From positions 1 through 64,000 of the forward strand of contig JABYQR010000191.1 of the NCBI GenBank assembly GCA_022592445.1: 64,000 nt of DNA. The letters run 5' to 3'. The first letter of the stretch is position 1. Each line of letters begins with the position of its first letter. Both the position numbers and the translations under genes were made by a program. Below are positions 12,023 to 24,996 of the stretch, in pieces. The stretch is from Cytidiella melzeri. Lineage: Eukaryota; Basidiomycota; Agaricomycetes; Polyporales; Irpicaceae. The notes under the pieces are model-generated. The model ran no database searches, had not been told where the DNA came from, and saw only the letters and a list, made by a program, of their open reading frames with translations.

Positions 12023-12921
12023 CTGAGATGACAGGGAGCGAATCACACCGCCACCAGTGACAAGAACCACAAGAAACTGAAATCAAGCTAAATACCCCCC
12101 TCACCCAACTGTTTAGGACGTATATATCATTATTCGAACCCTCCCCCTCCCCTTCTTTTAGCTTCTACCTTCGCTTTGGACTTTCTCTTTCCGAACTTTT
12201 CTAGAAGCTTTCTCACCGACGTTGGCGAGGTGCATATTTATCCCTCGCGCGTCATCATCATCCATATTCCCCTCCCCTCCCGTTCGTCTTCTAGCTTTGA
12301 ACGCGTTCTAGCTAATTATCATTATTCGTAGCGTATCACAATCGAACTGGCCTTCTTCTTTTCGTTCTTTCTTTTCGGCATGCCAGTCGAGAGACAATAT
12401 TTTTGGATGTTTTTTTTTCTTCGTCTGGGCTCGTGCTTTCTAGACATTTGCGCGAAGACGAAGACTTTTTTTTCTTCGTGTCTGTACAGATGGGCTGCAT
12501 ACGGCGTCTTGGGTTGCGACTTGGGAAGAAGAGACATTTTATAGTACTCTTTCCAGTTAAAGCTCGGCGTTGTTTCCGATCTACAGACCTTTCCCTTGGG
12601 AATGCGATCTTGCGCAGTTTTTCTTTTCAATGTTTTATTGTTTTTCAAAATTTGTCTCCTGGAGTAGGGTGCTAATTACAAAACACAAGACTCTGATAGA
12701 AAACCTAAAAAAAGACAGGGAGTGTGTGAGAGAGCGAAGTGGAAGCTTATAAGGTGGTTTGATTTCAGTGCGTTGGAAAGTCCATTCTCGACGTTGATAA
12801 CGATAACGAATATACAGCGAGTGACGATTGAGGTGGTAGAACGAGTGTCAAAAGGTGCGCAGCTAGGACGCAGGAGAGAACAGGCTGGCCGGTGTCAAAG
12901 TTGGACTCGTGATACTCATAG
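12023..12921. other. Intergenic region between convergent genes, pyrimidine-rich
   Basis: The interval between the stop of the nucleotide-sugar transporter and that of the opposing membrane-protein gene. It is rich in T and CT runs (12,100-12,680), with several runs of seven or more T. This looks like 3' untranslated sequence. The open frames here are low-complexity Phe/Lys strings and are not genes. Confidence 0.5.
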
Positions 12922-14434
12922 CTACGACCGACCGTAAGGGTACTGAGGCGGAGGTTCATCGATCGCGACAAGGTCAAACTCGGAGGCGCGGTGCCCTTCC
13001 GCTGCGGCAGCGACTTGCAGTTGCGTGGGAGGTTCTTGATGATCCATGTGCTGTGCAAGGGAATGGAGTAGTCGTTCCACGACGGAGACGGAGATCGGCG
13101 GGATACCACTGTAGTACGATTCGGGCAGTTTTTCCCGAGGAGCTTGATTTGAGGAGGAGGAGCAGGAGGAGGAGGGGGTTGGAGAGTGCCCGTGTTTGGA
13201 ATAGGTATGCGCTAGGGGAGGGCAGGATGGCTCGATCCTATCGCTGAGTAGCCATGGTTGAAGGGGGGCATCTTCCGAGCTATCTACATAGGAAGGAATA
13301 GAATCGTGAGTTTCAGTTGGTAGGATGTTAGGACGGGGATGGGGACGGGGACGAGGAAAGACAACGTACCGAGATCAGGCTTGTAGCTTCCGCCCCGGGA
13401 GGCCTGTCGGACGGTGTACGGCGACGTCCTCATCGCGCATGGAGGCAGAACTGGGGAGGAGGAGGAGGAACCGTGACGATCGCTGATTATACTGTCGACA
13501 GTGTGTCGGCCGCGATGCGAGGATGGTTCAGGTTTGGTGAGACCCAGATGCAGCCGCTGACGTGCCCAGAAGAGGAACGCCATGAGCAAAGCGGTGATCA
13601 ATAGGATAGTGGCAGCGATGGCGATGCCTGCGGCGGCTCCTGTAGAGAGCGGGGCCCGGGTGGATGTAGAAGTTTGTCTGAGAGATGATCAGTGTTTTTG
13701 GTTTGCTGGAGTAAATGGATGACGTACTCGGCAGGGTATGTGAATACGGTAGCTGTGATGCTGAGGGAGAGCTTTAGATCAGTACGGTCACCACGCAGAT
13801 ACGGTGCACTTGTTGCGCTCACATAGATGGTGCAGATGTGGTTGAGGAGGTGGTGGCCGAGTCGCTGATATGGCAAGAATAATGATTAGCAGTAATCATA
13901 GATTAGTTCATCCAGTGCTCACTGCGCTAGCGAAGGTGTGGATGAAGACAAAGATGAAGTAATCTGTCTGAGATGGTCCAATACATCAATCCAAGTCATG
14001 TGCAGTAAATATGAGTAGCTCGTAGGCTTACATTTCTGAAGTGGAGATGCTCGTAAGTGTAGACGACGTCGAGGTTCTGTACAGATGACATATTAGAGTG
14101 AACTTCAACAGCAAACTATATCCCTCACGTTGGTGTCGGTAACGTTTCGGAATCCGAGAACGAGAGCGTTCTGGCGTGAACTTAGGACTCGGTTGGACAT
14201 GTTGGACAGGCATGTAACCACTCACGCGGGGTAGAAGGGAAATATCGGGTCGTCAGTTGAACCCCTTCAATAAATTGTGAGCGAAGCGTCTGGGTAGTAG
14301 ATAAAGGAGACGGCTTACAAGAGCGGTATGGTCTCTACTTGAAGTTGACGAGCCGACACGACAAGCTGGTGGAACAGTATAGAATCATAAGCCGGAGTCG
14401 CATCACCACTGTGTTGTCGGATAGGGATAAACAT
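12922..14434 (-). CDS. Ser/Thr-rich single-pass membrane protein with PPxY tail, function unknown
   Basis: Not recognised as a named family. Several tiny exons splice into a Ser/Thr stalk (for example TSSTTSAPSM, SSLSSSTPSLA, TSTSTRAPLSTG). These run into one strong transmembrane helix, GAAAGIAIAATILLITALLM near 13,590-13,640, then WARQRL and a cytosolic tail of about 190 residues. The tail ends SVSVVERLLHSLAQHMDH, ASEFDLVAIDEPPPQYPYGRS, stop TAG at 12922. PPQY is a PPxY motif, the ligand of WW domains such as those of Nedd4/Rsp5 ubiquitin ligases. The tail resembles that of the fasciclin protein at 19,038. The 5' exons are the weak part: ATG at 14434 followed by a segment read as GSTDDPIFPFYPA is a tentative start, with no clear signal peptide seen. 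Confidence 0.55.
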
Positions 14435-15139
14435 GTCGATGAGAAGTTATGACAACCGTCCAGCGACTGCGAAGTGTGAGGGAAAGTCCAGTTCGGGGTC
14501 CAAGAACTGTGGATGGCAGTGTTATATACTGAGGTGAGAGATCCAGCACCCCGGTACCGTTGACTGTTGGTCCCTGCAGGTCAGCATCGAGTAATGCGGT
14601 AGCAGTCGGGGCTTATGGTGGGAGGTCCTAGAAGTAGCCCACTGTTCTGGCGGCCAACCAAAAGCGAGCCCCTTGTTGTTTGGGACAGGGCTTCCGGACT
14701 TAGACAAGGTAAAGTGACTTCTGGTCGTCAGTGGCACAATACTACGCAAATCGAATCGAGTGCACCTGGCAGCGCGTTCGAATGAACAAGAACAGCCTGA
14801 TTGAGACAGACAAGCGCCTAACGAGGCGGGGAGTGTTCCAAATGCATTTGTGTTTGTGCAGGGAGAAATTGAGCGGTGTCGACAATTATGTTGTACGCAT
14901 CTCAGTTGGCTTGTTCGCGAGGTGGTACACGAACCGGGCGCGTGGCGCCGCTAGACCTCATTCCGTGATATGCACATCCTTATGTCGAATCTCGAAGAAA
15001 AATGACCGGCACATCCCGTGGAAACACTCGAAGCTACTCTCAAACTTGTCGTCAGCTCAAGCTAGCAGTCTTATTCGAAGAAATGAGCCACTCACTACTG
15101 CGTCATCTCTCACTGGAACTTCAAGTGATAGCAACCACT
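14435..15139. other. Intergenic, no supported gene
   Basis: About 700 bp downstream of the OTU1 duplicate and upstream of the Ser/Thr-rich membrane-protein gene. Open frames are short and unlike known proteins. This should contain the promoter of the minus-strand gene ending at 12922. No TATA box is obvious apart from GTTATATACT near 14,520. Confidence 0.4.
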
Positions 15140-15300
15140 GGCAGTATTGGATCATCAGCACATATTTCCCAGACTGTTCATCTCCCGTCTCACTTACATG
15201 AACTCGAGCTTCTTCCTCTCCTTCCGATATATCGTGCCCCTTCCTTCATTTCATTTGGGTCTGATTCGAGACTACTGCAATAGCTGGCATTGCGCACTGC
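15140..15300 (-). pseudogene. Decayed duplicate of the last exon of OTU1
   Basis: This segment is a diverged copy of the OTU1 terminal exon at about 15,445-15,630, in the same orientation and roughly 320 bp downstream of it. Matching marks: CATGAACTCGAGCTTCTT (15,197) against CATGAGCTCGAGCTTCTT (15,518); CTGGCATTGCGCA (15,284) against CTGGCAGCGCA (15,622); and the surrounding CGTCTCACTT context. In translation EEARVHVSETG echoes KEARAHASETGH, but the zinc-ligand Cys and the final His are lost and the stop is not conserved. It is probably a non-functional tandem duplicate. Confidence 0.6.
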
Positions 15301-15479
15301 CGGCATAGGCATGTTCATTTGACTGCATGCTAGAGAGTGATAACTTGGATGGCACGAAAACGTGCTGTTCCAGGACCAGCGGCGCGCACTCACAAAGCAA
15401 GACGTGTGTCGCGAACGTGAAGTTCCAGCTAGTTCTGTATGTTGTGGTATCATCAATGAGGTGGCCAGGGTCAAAATCA

Positions 15480-16767
15480 TTAATATTCTCCGAATTGTAC
15501 ATGTCCTGTCTCACTTGCATGAGCTCGAGCTTCTTTTTCTCCTTTCAAGCCTTTCTGACATATCTACCACCAGTCCGACATGAGCCAGTGGTATTCTGAT
15601 CAACAGATACATCCAGCTTACCTGGCAGCGCAGATCGAACGTCGAAGTGTTTGTATACGCTCTTTTCGACCTCAACTTATCCGCCAACTTTTTCGCTGCT
15701 TGCAGAACCGGGTCGTCATCATCGTCCTTCTCGCGAGGAATGACTGTTTGATGAAAATCCTCAGGAGCGTCCAGAATAGGAGCGATAGTGGCGGCGTCAT
15801 AGTGTATACCCGAGTAGACCAGTATGCAACGGTTTCCGCTGTCGGACCCGGACGGAGGGTTGAACTTGTCTATTCGTCCCGTCTCAACGTCGACAGAGGC
15901 GATCTCGGTCGAGTAGTGTTTCGCGAGGATGGAAAGTTCAATTGCACCACCCCACGATGACGGTTTCAAGATCGTAGATATATAGTCATCTCGTGCACGC
16001 CTAAGCATTGAAGAGATGAGCGTTGAGCACTACCAACGGAGAATGTTGATACAGACCCCAGAATAACGTCCGACCATGTCTCTGGGTCCTTGCGTATTTC
16101 GTCTGCAACGGCTGCACCACATCTCACAGTCAGCTGGTGGGCTGCTAGACTATATGATGCTCACTTTTCCGCACTGTGGACGCCTTGCTGATGCCTTGTT
16201 CGAAAATGAGAGCGACGGAGGAGAAAAGACACGAATTGTCATCCGGAACAATCTTGTAGCGTCGAGTGAGTTGATAGTAAATGAATTTTACAGGATGTTG
16301 GAGTGCATACCCTGTGCACCAGGAATCCACCATTAGTCTCCACATAATCCGGACCAGCAGTGACCGGCGAGGGAGTCACAGGCTCACGTACTTGCGACGC
16401 TGTCAGGCCAGTCATAGGTGCCGCAGGACTTATAGCGGACACTACGTTTGTCGAAGTCGCAGGGCGATGCGCAGCTTCCGCCTTCTGTGTCACTATGAGC
16501 TGCTCACCCTGCTTAAGTCCAAGACTTTCAACTGGTAGCTCTGGAATGAGCGTCAAGCTGTGAGGTGGATACCCTGCCTTCACTAAACGAGCCGAAGGCA
16601 GTCAGCCGCTGGATTGTCAAGCTCATGAATGCCTTACGTTCTTGACGAGAGGGAGAGATCTCTGTTGCTGCGAAGATCTCTTGCTGAAGGTCTGATACTT
16701 TGAACTGGTCAAAGTCGACCTGGATGGTCACGACACCTTTAGGATGCCTAAGCCGTACGGGGGCCAT
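15480..16767 (-). CDS. OTU1: Ubiquitin thioesterase OTU1 (YOD1 family)
   Basis: Deubiquitinase of the OTU class that works with Cdc48/p97 in ER-associated degradation. The N-terminal ubiquitin-like region (MAPVRLRHPKGVVTIQVDF to LGLKQGEQLIV) is followed by a linker and the OTU catalytic core starting VVPDDNSCLFSSVALIFEQG, where Asp and Cys of DNSCLF are catalytic. The core continues with SSWGGAIELSILAKHYSTEI (near 15,900) and CILVYSGIHYDA (near 15,810, with the catalytic His). The last exon, joined across an intron ending TAG near 15,560, gives CQICQKGLKG, KEARAHASETGH and VQFGEY, the C2H2 zinc finger that ends the family. Stop TAA at 15480. The start at 16767 is the ATG that opens the ubiquitin-like domain. 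All expected parts are present. Confidence 0.92.
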
Positions 16768-17071
16768 AGACGATGTAAGGGGTGATTCAGAGACAACGGC
16801 GAAGTAGTAGAGAGAGCGGGGCGTCGAGTTGGACTTGCGCCAAGACGTGACCACTTCAAGTACAGACAGCGATCAAAAACCTGGGTCTTGGATCGCGTCA
16901 CCGTCACGTGGGAGTCACACTGGATGATCAAAGGCTGCGGACCGGGAATCCGGTGCAAGTAGACTCTTGCCAGTGATATTGCTCATGACTGAGTGAAGAC
17001 ACTGCACCATTAATATTCTACGCTCTGACTTTGACTGGGCACGCTCCTCAGATAGAATGGCTGCACCACAA

Positions 17072-18512
17072 TCAGAAGTTGCTCTCATCCTCACTCTCCC
17101 CCTCAGCTCTATCTTCATCCTCATTTCCAAAGGATTCTTCTTCTTCGTCGTCGTCGTCTTCGTCGTCTTCGTCATCCTCAAGGTCTGACCCACCCCACTG
17201 AGCTGCGATGATACCAGCCAAAAGCTGTATCCGATAATAAAGGTCAACGAAGGCATCTTGTTGATGGTAAATGTACGCGCCGACTGCAAGAATTGCTCCG
17301 CCGAAGAAGGCGTGGCGGATCAAAGCAAACTTGCGCTCTTGTTCCTGTAGCACCACAGAATGAGGTTCGATGTGCTTGGGACCAGATGGCGGAAACAGCG
17401 AGCGTATAGTAAAGCTTGTCTTCGGCGCTGCAACGGTTGGGATTATGCTGGGATCTGGAAACGCCGTTGTCTGAACAGCGTCCGCGTGGGCGACGAGCGT
17501 TGGGTACTGTTTTGTTAACAGGTCCTTGATAAGCGGGTCTGGCTGATCTTGCTTCAGCAGGTATATATGCGCAGCCAGCGAGATGTCCAGTATGGTGGGT
17601 CTGTGAGTCTGTTCAGCCCCTCATTCACGTTGGCATTGCCAGACTCACGTTTCGACATCGTAAAAGAATCTCGACTCGCCGAGAAGTCTCGAGTATATGT
17701 CTAGAGTAGCGCGCGCTTTGTCGAGCACCTTTGTCGATATAGCTCTATCACGTATTCCTAGGAGCAATTCAGTGAGAGGACACACCTTATTCCGCTCGAA
17801 TGTCTCTTTAAAGTGTGCCTTCTCCTGCGCTTTCTTATTCTTCCTCGCAGGCTTTCTGAATGAGAATCGCTCGCGCTCCGTCCTCTCCTCCTGCTCCATG
17901 CCTGCAACATTCCACAGCTCCGCCATTTCTAACCGAGGCTTATACGCAAGACGAATTCGATCCGGCATATAATACCTTTGTGGCGCAGGGAGGATTGAAA
18001 CCAGCACGTGTCGCGTTTTATGCACCCAATTTGCAGTCAATGAGTAGTAGACATACGACTGTTGGCTGAATGAATCATCAGCCAGTCGATGGCGGGTGAC
18101 TAGAAATCATACTTACCGTCAAATCTCCTAGGCTAGACTCTATGTGTGCGACGCGGGCGGAGATTTGAGCTTTTTGTGCTGGATCAAGCGAGCTAGTAGG
18201 GTCAAGGTGTGTCCTAGAGGAGATATGTTTGACGATTGCATGGTATCCTGTGGCAGAATGCAACCCGTGTGTCAGGTACGGTAGCTGGCCTAATAAACGC
18301 TTGAGTCCTCTTTTACACAGAAGGATTGTCGCAATTAGCTCACCTGTGGGGGAAAGATCTGGGTTTGCACAATATTCAACCTGGTATTGGTCTGGAAGAT
18401 GTAGTTGCAGATATAGCAAGGCTGCCACGCATGACGGGTCCAACGAAAGAGCAGAGTCGGTCCTGGGCCATATATGCAACGTCGGCCGGGATTTCTCGGA
18501 TGTGGGAGACAT
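17072..18512 (-). CDS. SAM37: Mitochondrial outer-membrane sorting/assembly subunit Sam37 (metaxin family)
   Basis: Subunit of the SAM complex that inserts beta-barrel proteins into the mitochondrial outer membrane. The N-terminus PTLHIWPRTDSALSLDPSC with AALLYLQLHLPDQYQVEY, then CANPDLSPTGE joined across an intron to LPYLTHGLHSATGY, is the thioredoxin-like Tom37 domain. The middle exon includes ELLLGIRDRAISTKVLDKAR and YSRLLGESRFFYDVET; next comes PTILDISLAAHIYLLKQD, the GST-like C-terminal fold. Near the end RKFALIRHAFFGGAILAVGA is a hydrophobic segment compatible with membrane anchoring. It is followed by a highly acidic Asp/Glu tail of about 45 residues, stop at 17072. The gene lies 305 bp upstream of OTU1 on the same strand. 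Confidence 0.88.
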
Positions 18513-19037
18513 GGATGATTCTCTTCGTATTTCTGAAGAATTCTCTGGTGCGTGTAAGAGTAGGAGTCAGAAAGCGACCAGCCTGCAGAGACACAGCAAG
18601 TTGTCGCGGTGGCAAGAAGCCAAGCAGCCCGCGACCGACGAAGTTATTGACCCGACGACTCGGCAATGCCGGAGCCGATTTCCCGGACCCTGTAGCTATA
18701 CTTAGTCTATATTTCTTCTACTTATATACTGCACTCGTGGGTCGCAAATAGATGTAGCAAGTTGGATGCAACAATTGCGCGCACTACTGTACAAAGAATA
18801 TCACGATGCTATAATACATATATGCCACAAAAACTGTACGCTGACAACCAACGAAGCTAGTAGTATGTCAATGGACTCGCATTCCTTCGAGTCAGCACAG
18901 TACAGTAACGAAAACGACGTGCACAGAATTAGTGTTGAGGAAACAGTAGTGACTTATTTGAAACGAGTGTCTGAGCAAGATAGCGAGTGTTGGGTTGGGA
19001 TCCAAGTTAAAAAACAGAATGGCATGGGTATACCTAG
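18513..19037. other. Intergenic region, no supported gene
   Basis: Space between the Sam37 start and the fasciclin gene stop. A plus-strand open frame at 18,766-19,080 (104 residues) overlaps the last fasciclin exon and has no recognisable motif, so I do not call it. The Sam37 promoter should be near 18,520-18,760. Confidence 0.45.
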
Positions 19038-21106
19038 TTATCGTTCATTATGTCTCGTCGTAGAACGTGCAGTCGAGTAGTATGTTGGAGGCCTGGGACG
19101 CTCTTCCATGTTGATCTCTACTCTGCCCTGCGGTACGGCCGATACCTGACTAGCGGGTGGAGGAAAGTGTTGCACAAGAGATCTTAGCAGCGCTACATCG
19201 ACGGGGAACGTTCCGTCATCCGCACGCGGCCGACCGGCAGTCATACTGATACGGTGCGGTACTGTATAAATAATATAGTAAGATGAGATTTTTCGACTCG
19301 ATGTGGTGCATTTCTAGTGATACTCACCTTCGTAGAAGCTGTCGCTGATTCCTTGCCGCACTACGGCATCTGGAGGCGAGATGGGCGTTTTCTCTTGTGG
19401 TGCATAATATTGTCCTTGAATCGGAACTGCTCCAAAGGATGGAGTCAACGCCTGTTAGATTATCGAAGGTAAAATATTACGCACCATCAGAGCCAACAGA
19501 CACGATGCTCAGAACGGGGCGATGGTGAAGAGCATCACGCAAGTTCGCAAGATTTGCCCCATTAGAATTATGTCCCCTCGAAATCGGCGTGAATGGTTCG
19601 ATCAAATTGGCCTCTCTATCGCCAGAGTCTAGGTCAAATTTCGAAGATCGGGCTTGCCTGCGAATTTGCCACCCCATCTTCGCTCGTCTGTTTGCACGCC
19701 ACACCATGAACCCGATAACGGAGAAGAAAAGCAACGATGCGCCAACCACTGCAATGCCTATGATAGGACCCACTGACAAACTTCCCGAAGGAGAGGAAGT
19801 ACTTGAAGCACCCCTGAGAGTGATTGTTAGCCGGTAAGGTACATTGATCGCGAATGCCGTGCTCACGCAGTGGTAGTAGGACCGATTGCTGCCGACTCGG
19901 AGCTCGTGGTTGTGGTTTGTGCGGCGCTCAAGCCAGTAGATGAGATGAGAGCAGACGAAGATGATGATGGTTGATTCAGGAGTATAGTTGTTGGGCCAGT
20001 ACTGTCAGCGCCTACTGGGCTGGCGATGGGGTGGGTGGTATTGGAGAGAACCCGGTCCACGATGTGCATGACGCCGTTACTGACTAAATAATCCGTGCGG
20101 ACAATGTTCGCAGTGATCCCATTTAGGCTGACGGTGTATTGATTCGTCGAGTTCTGCGTGAACGTGTAATTCATTCCAGAGTCCGAGGTATAGTACTGGA
20201 CAGGTTGAATGAAGTCCGGTGACCATACCGTCTTTCCCGTGATAATCTATGAGGAAAAATTTGAGCACCTTCGTCGTAGATAGATATGATACCCCACTTA
20301 CATGATTGTTGAACAATGATAACGGGGTGGAAGTAGTGGTTTGTGGATTTTCCGCCAAAAAGGCATCGTCCGTCGGAACAAATACGGTCATTCCAACGTC
20401 AGTGTCAAGGGTATTGAGACCAGCTGAAGTCTGAAGTGCTGCAAAATGCTCTGCGTTTACATCAGAAACGGCGAAACTGGAACTTCCAGGCATGCCGATT
20501 ATCGCGTTGACGACCTGTACCGTGATGTAATCGTACTCGTATGCCTGGAGAACATGCGTCGTGGTGCGTTGATTGAGAATCTCAAAGCCGTTCGCCGTGG
20601 ACCCGCAGACCATCACCTGAGGACTGTCGTTCTCTAAGGTGACCGCGTCCCCGACCAAAGATGTCACTATAATAGTATCCACTCCGACGAGCTGATCCTG
20701 AGTCCAGCTGCCTTCGGCCAGATGGTACAGTAAAAGAGAGGATAGGAACGAAGTGTTGTCGGGTTGGTAGTCATATCCACCGAAGTTCACGCCAGGGTTA
20801 AGGACTGGGGGAAATGATCAGCGAATAATCGAAATCCCCTCTAGTACCGAAGAACTCACATGCAGCGTTGTTTGGCACGAACAACGTCTTGGGTGATGAC
20901 GCTCTTGTAAGAGCGACTGCGAAAGCAAGCAAGCCGTCATCTGAGACCTGCTGAACTAGCGCTGTGAAGTTCGTCAACCCATTCTGTTGTAGATTGCCGA
21001 GAAAGTCGTTCATGAAGGTCGTGTTCAAGTTTTGCGCAGAGACGAGGTCAACCCATGCCACGCACAACGCCAGCAAAGTGACGTAGCTGGTTAGAAGGAG
21101 CGACAT
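19038..21106 (-). CDS. Fasciclin (FAS1) domain membrane protein with PPxY tail
   Basis: Predicted cell-surface adhesion-type protein. The start is ATG 21106, giving the signal peptide MSLLLTSYVTLLALCVAWVD; the longer frame at 21124 begins with GTG. Two FAS1 domains follow. The first contains KTLFVPNNAA joined across an intron to FLNPGVNFGGYDY and ending near ILNQRTTTHVLQAYEYDY. The second contains TVFVPTDDAFLAENPQ, LSLFNNH joined to VITGKTVWSP, and ending NGVMHIVDRVL. A Ser/Thr/Ala stalk leads to the single helix GPIIGIAVVGASLLFFSVIGF, a basic stop-transfer segment (WRANRRAK), and a cytosolic tail. The tail ends VDVALLRSLVQHFPPPASQ and PRPPTYYSTARS, stop at 19038. PPTY is a PPxY motif. Many fungal FAS1 proteins are GPI-anchored; this one has a cytosolic tail instead. 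Confidence 0.87.
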
Positions 21107-22006
21107 TGGTGGGCACCAGCTCACCAGGAGACGGAGTGGAAGGGAAGGTGGTCGGAGGAATCCTCGGGTACTCGTCGACTTTATGGTTGGTGAAACGCCC
21201 CCACTGGCATGATTCTGTGACAGTTTAGCTCGCGGTCGTCAGTTGCCTGACAGTAGCAAGGATCAGCCGCTGCTTTGAGTACAAGGGTTATCGCCTATGT
21301 ACGAGCAAGGTAACGTGCAGGCATTTCGGAGTTCATGGTACTACCCCTTGAAACCGGTTGGTCTGTGTCTTCTTCTATGTCATCAATGCGTATGTGTTCA
21401 ACGCAGATACGCACGAGCAAATATCCAAGTTAGACGCAACTTCGATGTTAGATGATCTTCTCTGAATCCATTGTGCTTGACATACACCACCTGGGAATGC
21501 CCCGGGTGTTTCCCCGGGTAGCTGGAGCATACCGACTTTTCTGAACGACGCACTTGAATGGGCACAAAGGAAATGATTGCGGTTGCGATGTCGCTTAGGA
21601 CTTTGAGCCACGACTATGATAGGCACGGGTGGCAAAGCCCAGAGCTTTCCCTCAAAGAGTGTGGCGGTGGCACAATGTTTGGTACTGTGGGCGTATTGTC
21701 CTTCATCCGTTAAAGGAAACCGTCGTCTCTCCGAAGCGTCAGTGGTGGTATCTAGCGCTCGGTGGCCAGGTACGGTCGGGGTCGTGTTTCATGCGCCGCG
21801 AACATTGTACAAGAAGAGGAACAATAGTCTTGAGGTTCCCCCTTCAACATCGCGTCGAATCTCTTACAATGTCTCCAAGGGTTCCGACAACTTGAAGAGA
21901 AGAGTTCATCTTAACGGATGATACACTGTGGATGGTAGCGGTACATGTTGCACAAAGTCCATCAGCAAACAAAAGCTGAGGTCAGGTTCCGTATAATATT
22001 TATAAT
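21107..22006. other. Intergenic region, no supported gene
   Basis: About 900 bp from the fasciclin start to the mannosidase stop. Open frames on the plus strand (21,616-21,921) are overlapping, Arg/Ser-rich and lack family features. The fasciclin promoter should lie just above 21,110. No repeat was seen. Confidence 0.45.
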
Positions 22007-24212
<2,206 letters not shown>

Positions 24213-24996
24213 CGAGAAGGGCGAGCAGAGGCGAGAAAAGGATGAACTTGATAAAATACAGCCTCTGATTTATATGCCATTGTGTTTCACGCTTGCCGAG
24301 GGCACACCTGATCGTGAACAGATGGATGCTATTGTACAAACCATCCGGAAGCAAAGCCGTGAATGCGCTGTTGAATATAAAACGAAGTCCGCTCACCGAA
24401 CAGACTCCCGTCGAGACTTTTATCCCTAAAAGAGAACGCCAAGCCGTTTTGAGAACCATGGCTCAGATTCAGTGCACAGCCTCACATACTCCGCTGTTGA
24501 AGTTTCAGTTCGAGTTTCAAGCTTCAAGCTGCAGCGTGAAACTCAACGATAGGAGTGCTTGAACAACAATACCTAGAATGGCATAGCAAAATCAACTACA
24601 CTTGCTTCAATAGCTGCACGGTGGATAAACAAGCCATTGGGTATGTAGAAGACATGGCCGCAAGAATTCACATACCTGTCACCGAAGTACTTGCCGCGGG
24701 CACAGTAGCCAATTTGAATGCTGCCAGTGTATGATATGGCCGAAGTCGATCAGCAGAGTCTCGATGCGCATGACTTTCACCCGTTGCATCTGTGCTGGTG
24801 TAGAAAACATCGCATGGAAGTGCGATTGAAGTAGTAGCCCACTTGACGTTGTGGACAAATGGAGAGTTGATTTACTGAGTGTGACTTGTGTGATTCAGAT
24901 GTCACGCCATGTCACGCCCTATTCGCGTAATTTCAGATTTGTTTCTACCAACACTGCACCCAACTCATTTCACTGTCTGGTCGCCCAGAAGTTCAT
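24213..24996. promoter_or_regulatory. Divergent promoter region between GH47 mannosidase and TAF7
   Basis: Roughly 780 bp between the two 5' ends. No clear gene lies inside; the open frames are short and low-confidence. The repeated GTCACGCC (24,901-24,917, ATGTCACGCCATGTCACGCCCTAT) upstream of TAF7 is the only striking local motif. Confidence 0.4.

Noticed and set aside
12322..12752. Open frames on both strands rich in Phe or Lys
   Set aside because: They arise from T-rich and A-rich low-complexity sequence in the 3' region of the nucleotide-sugar transporter gene.
18766..19080. 104-codon plus-strand frame between Sam37 and the fasciclin gene
   Set aside because: It overlaps the last exon of the fasciclin gene on the other strand and has no recognisable features.
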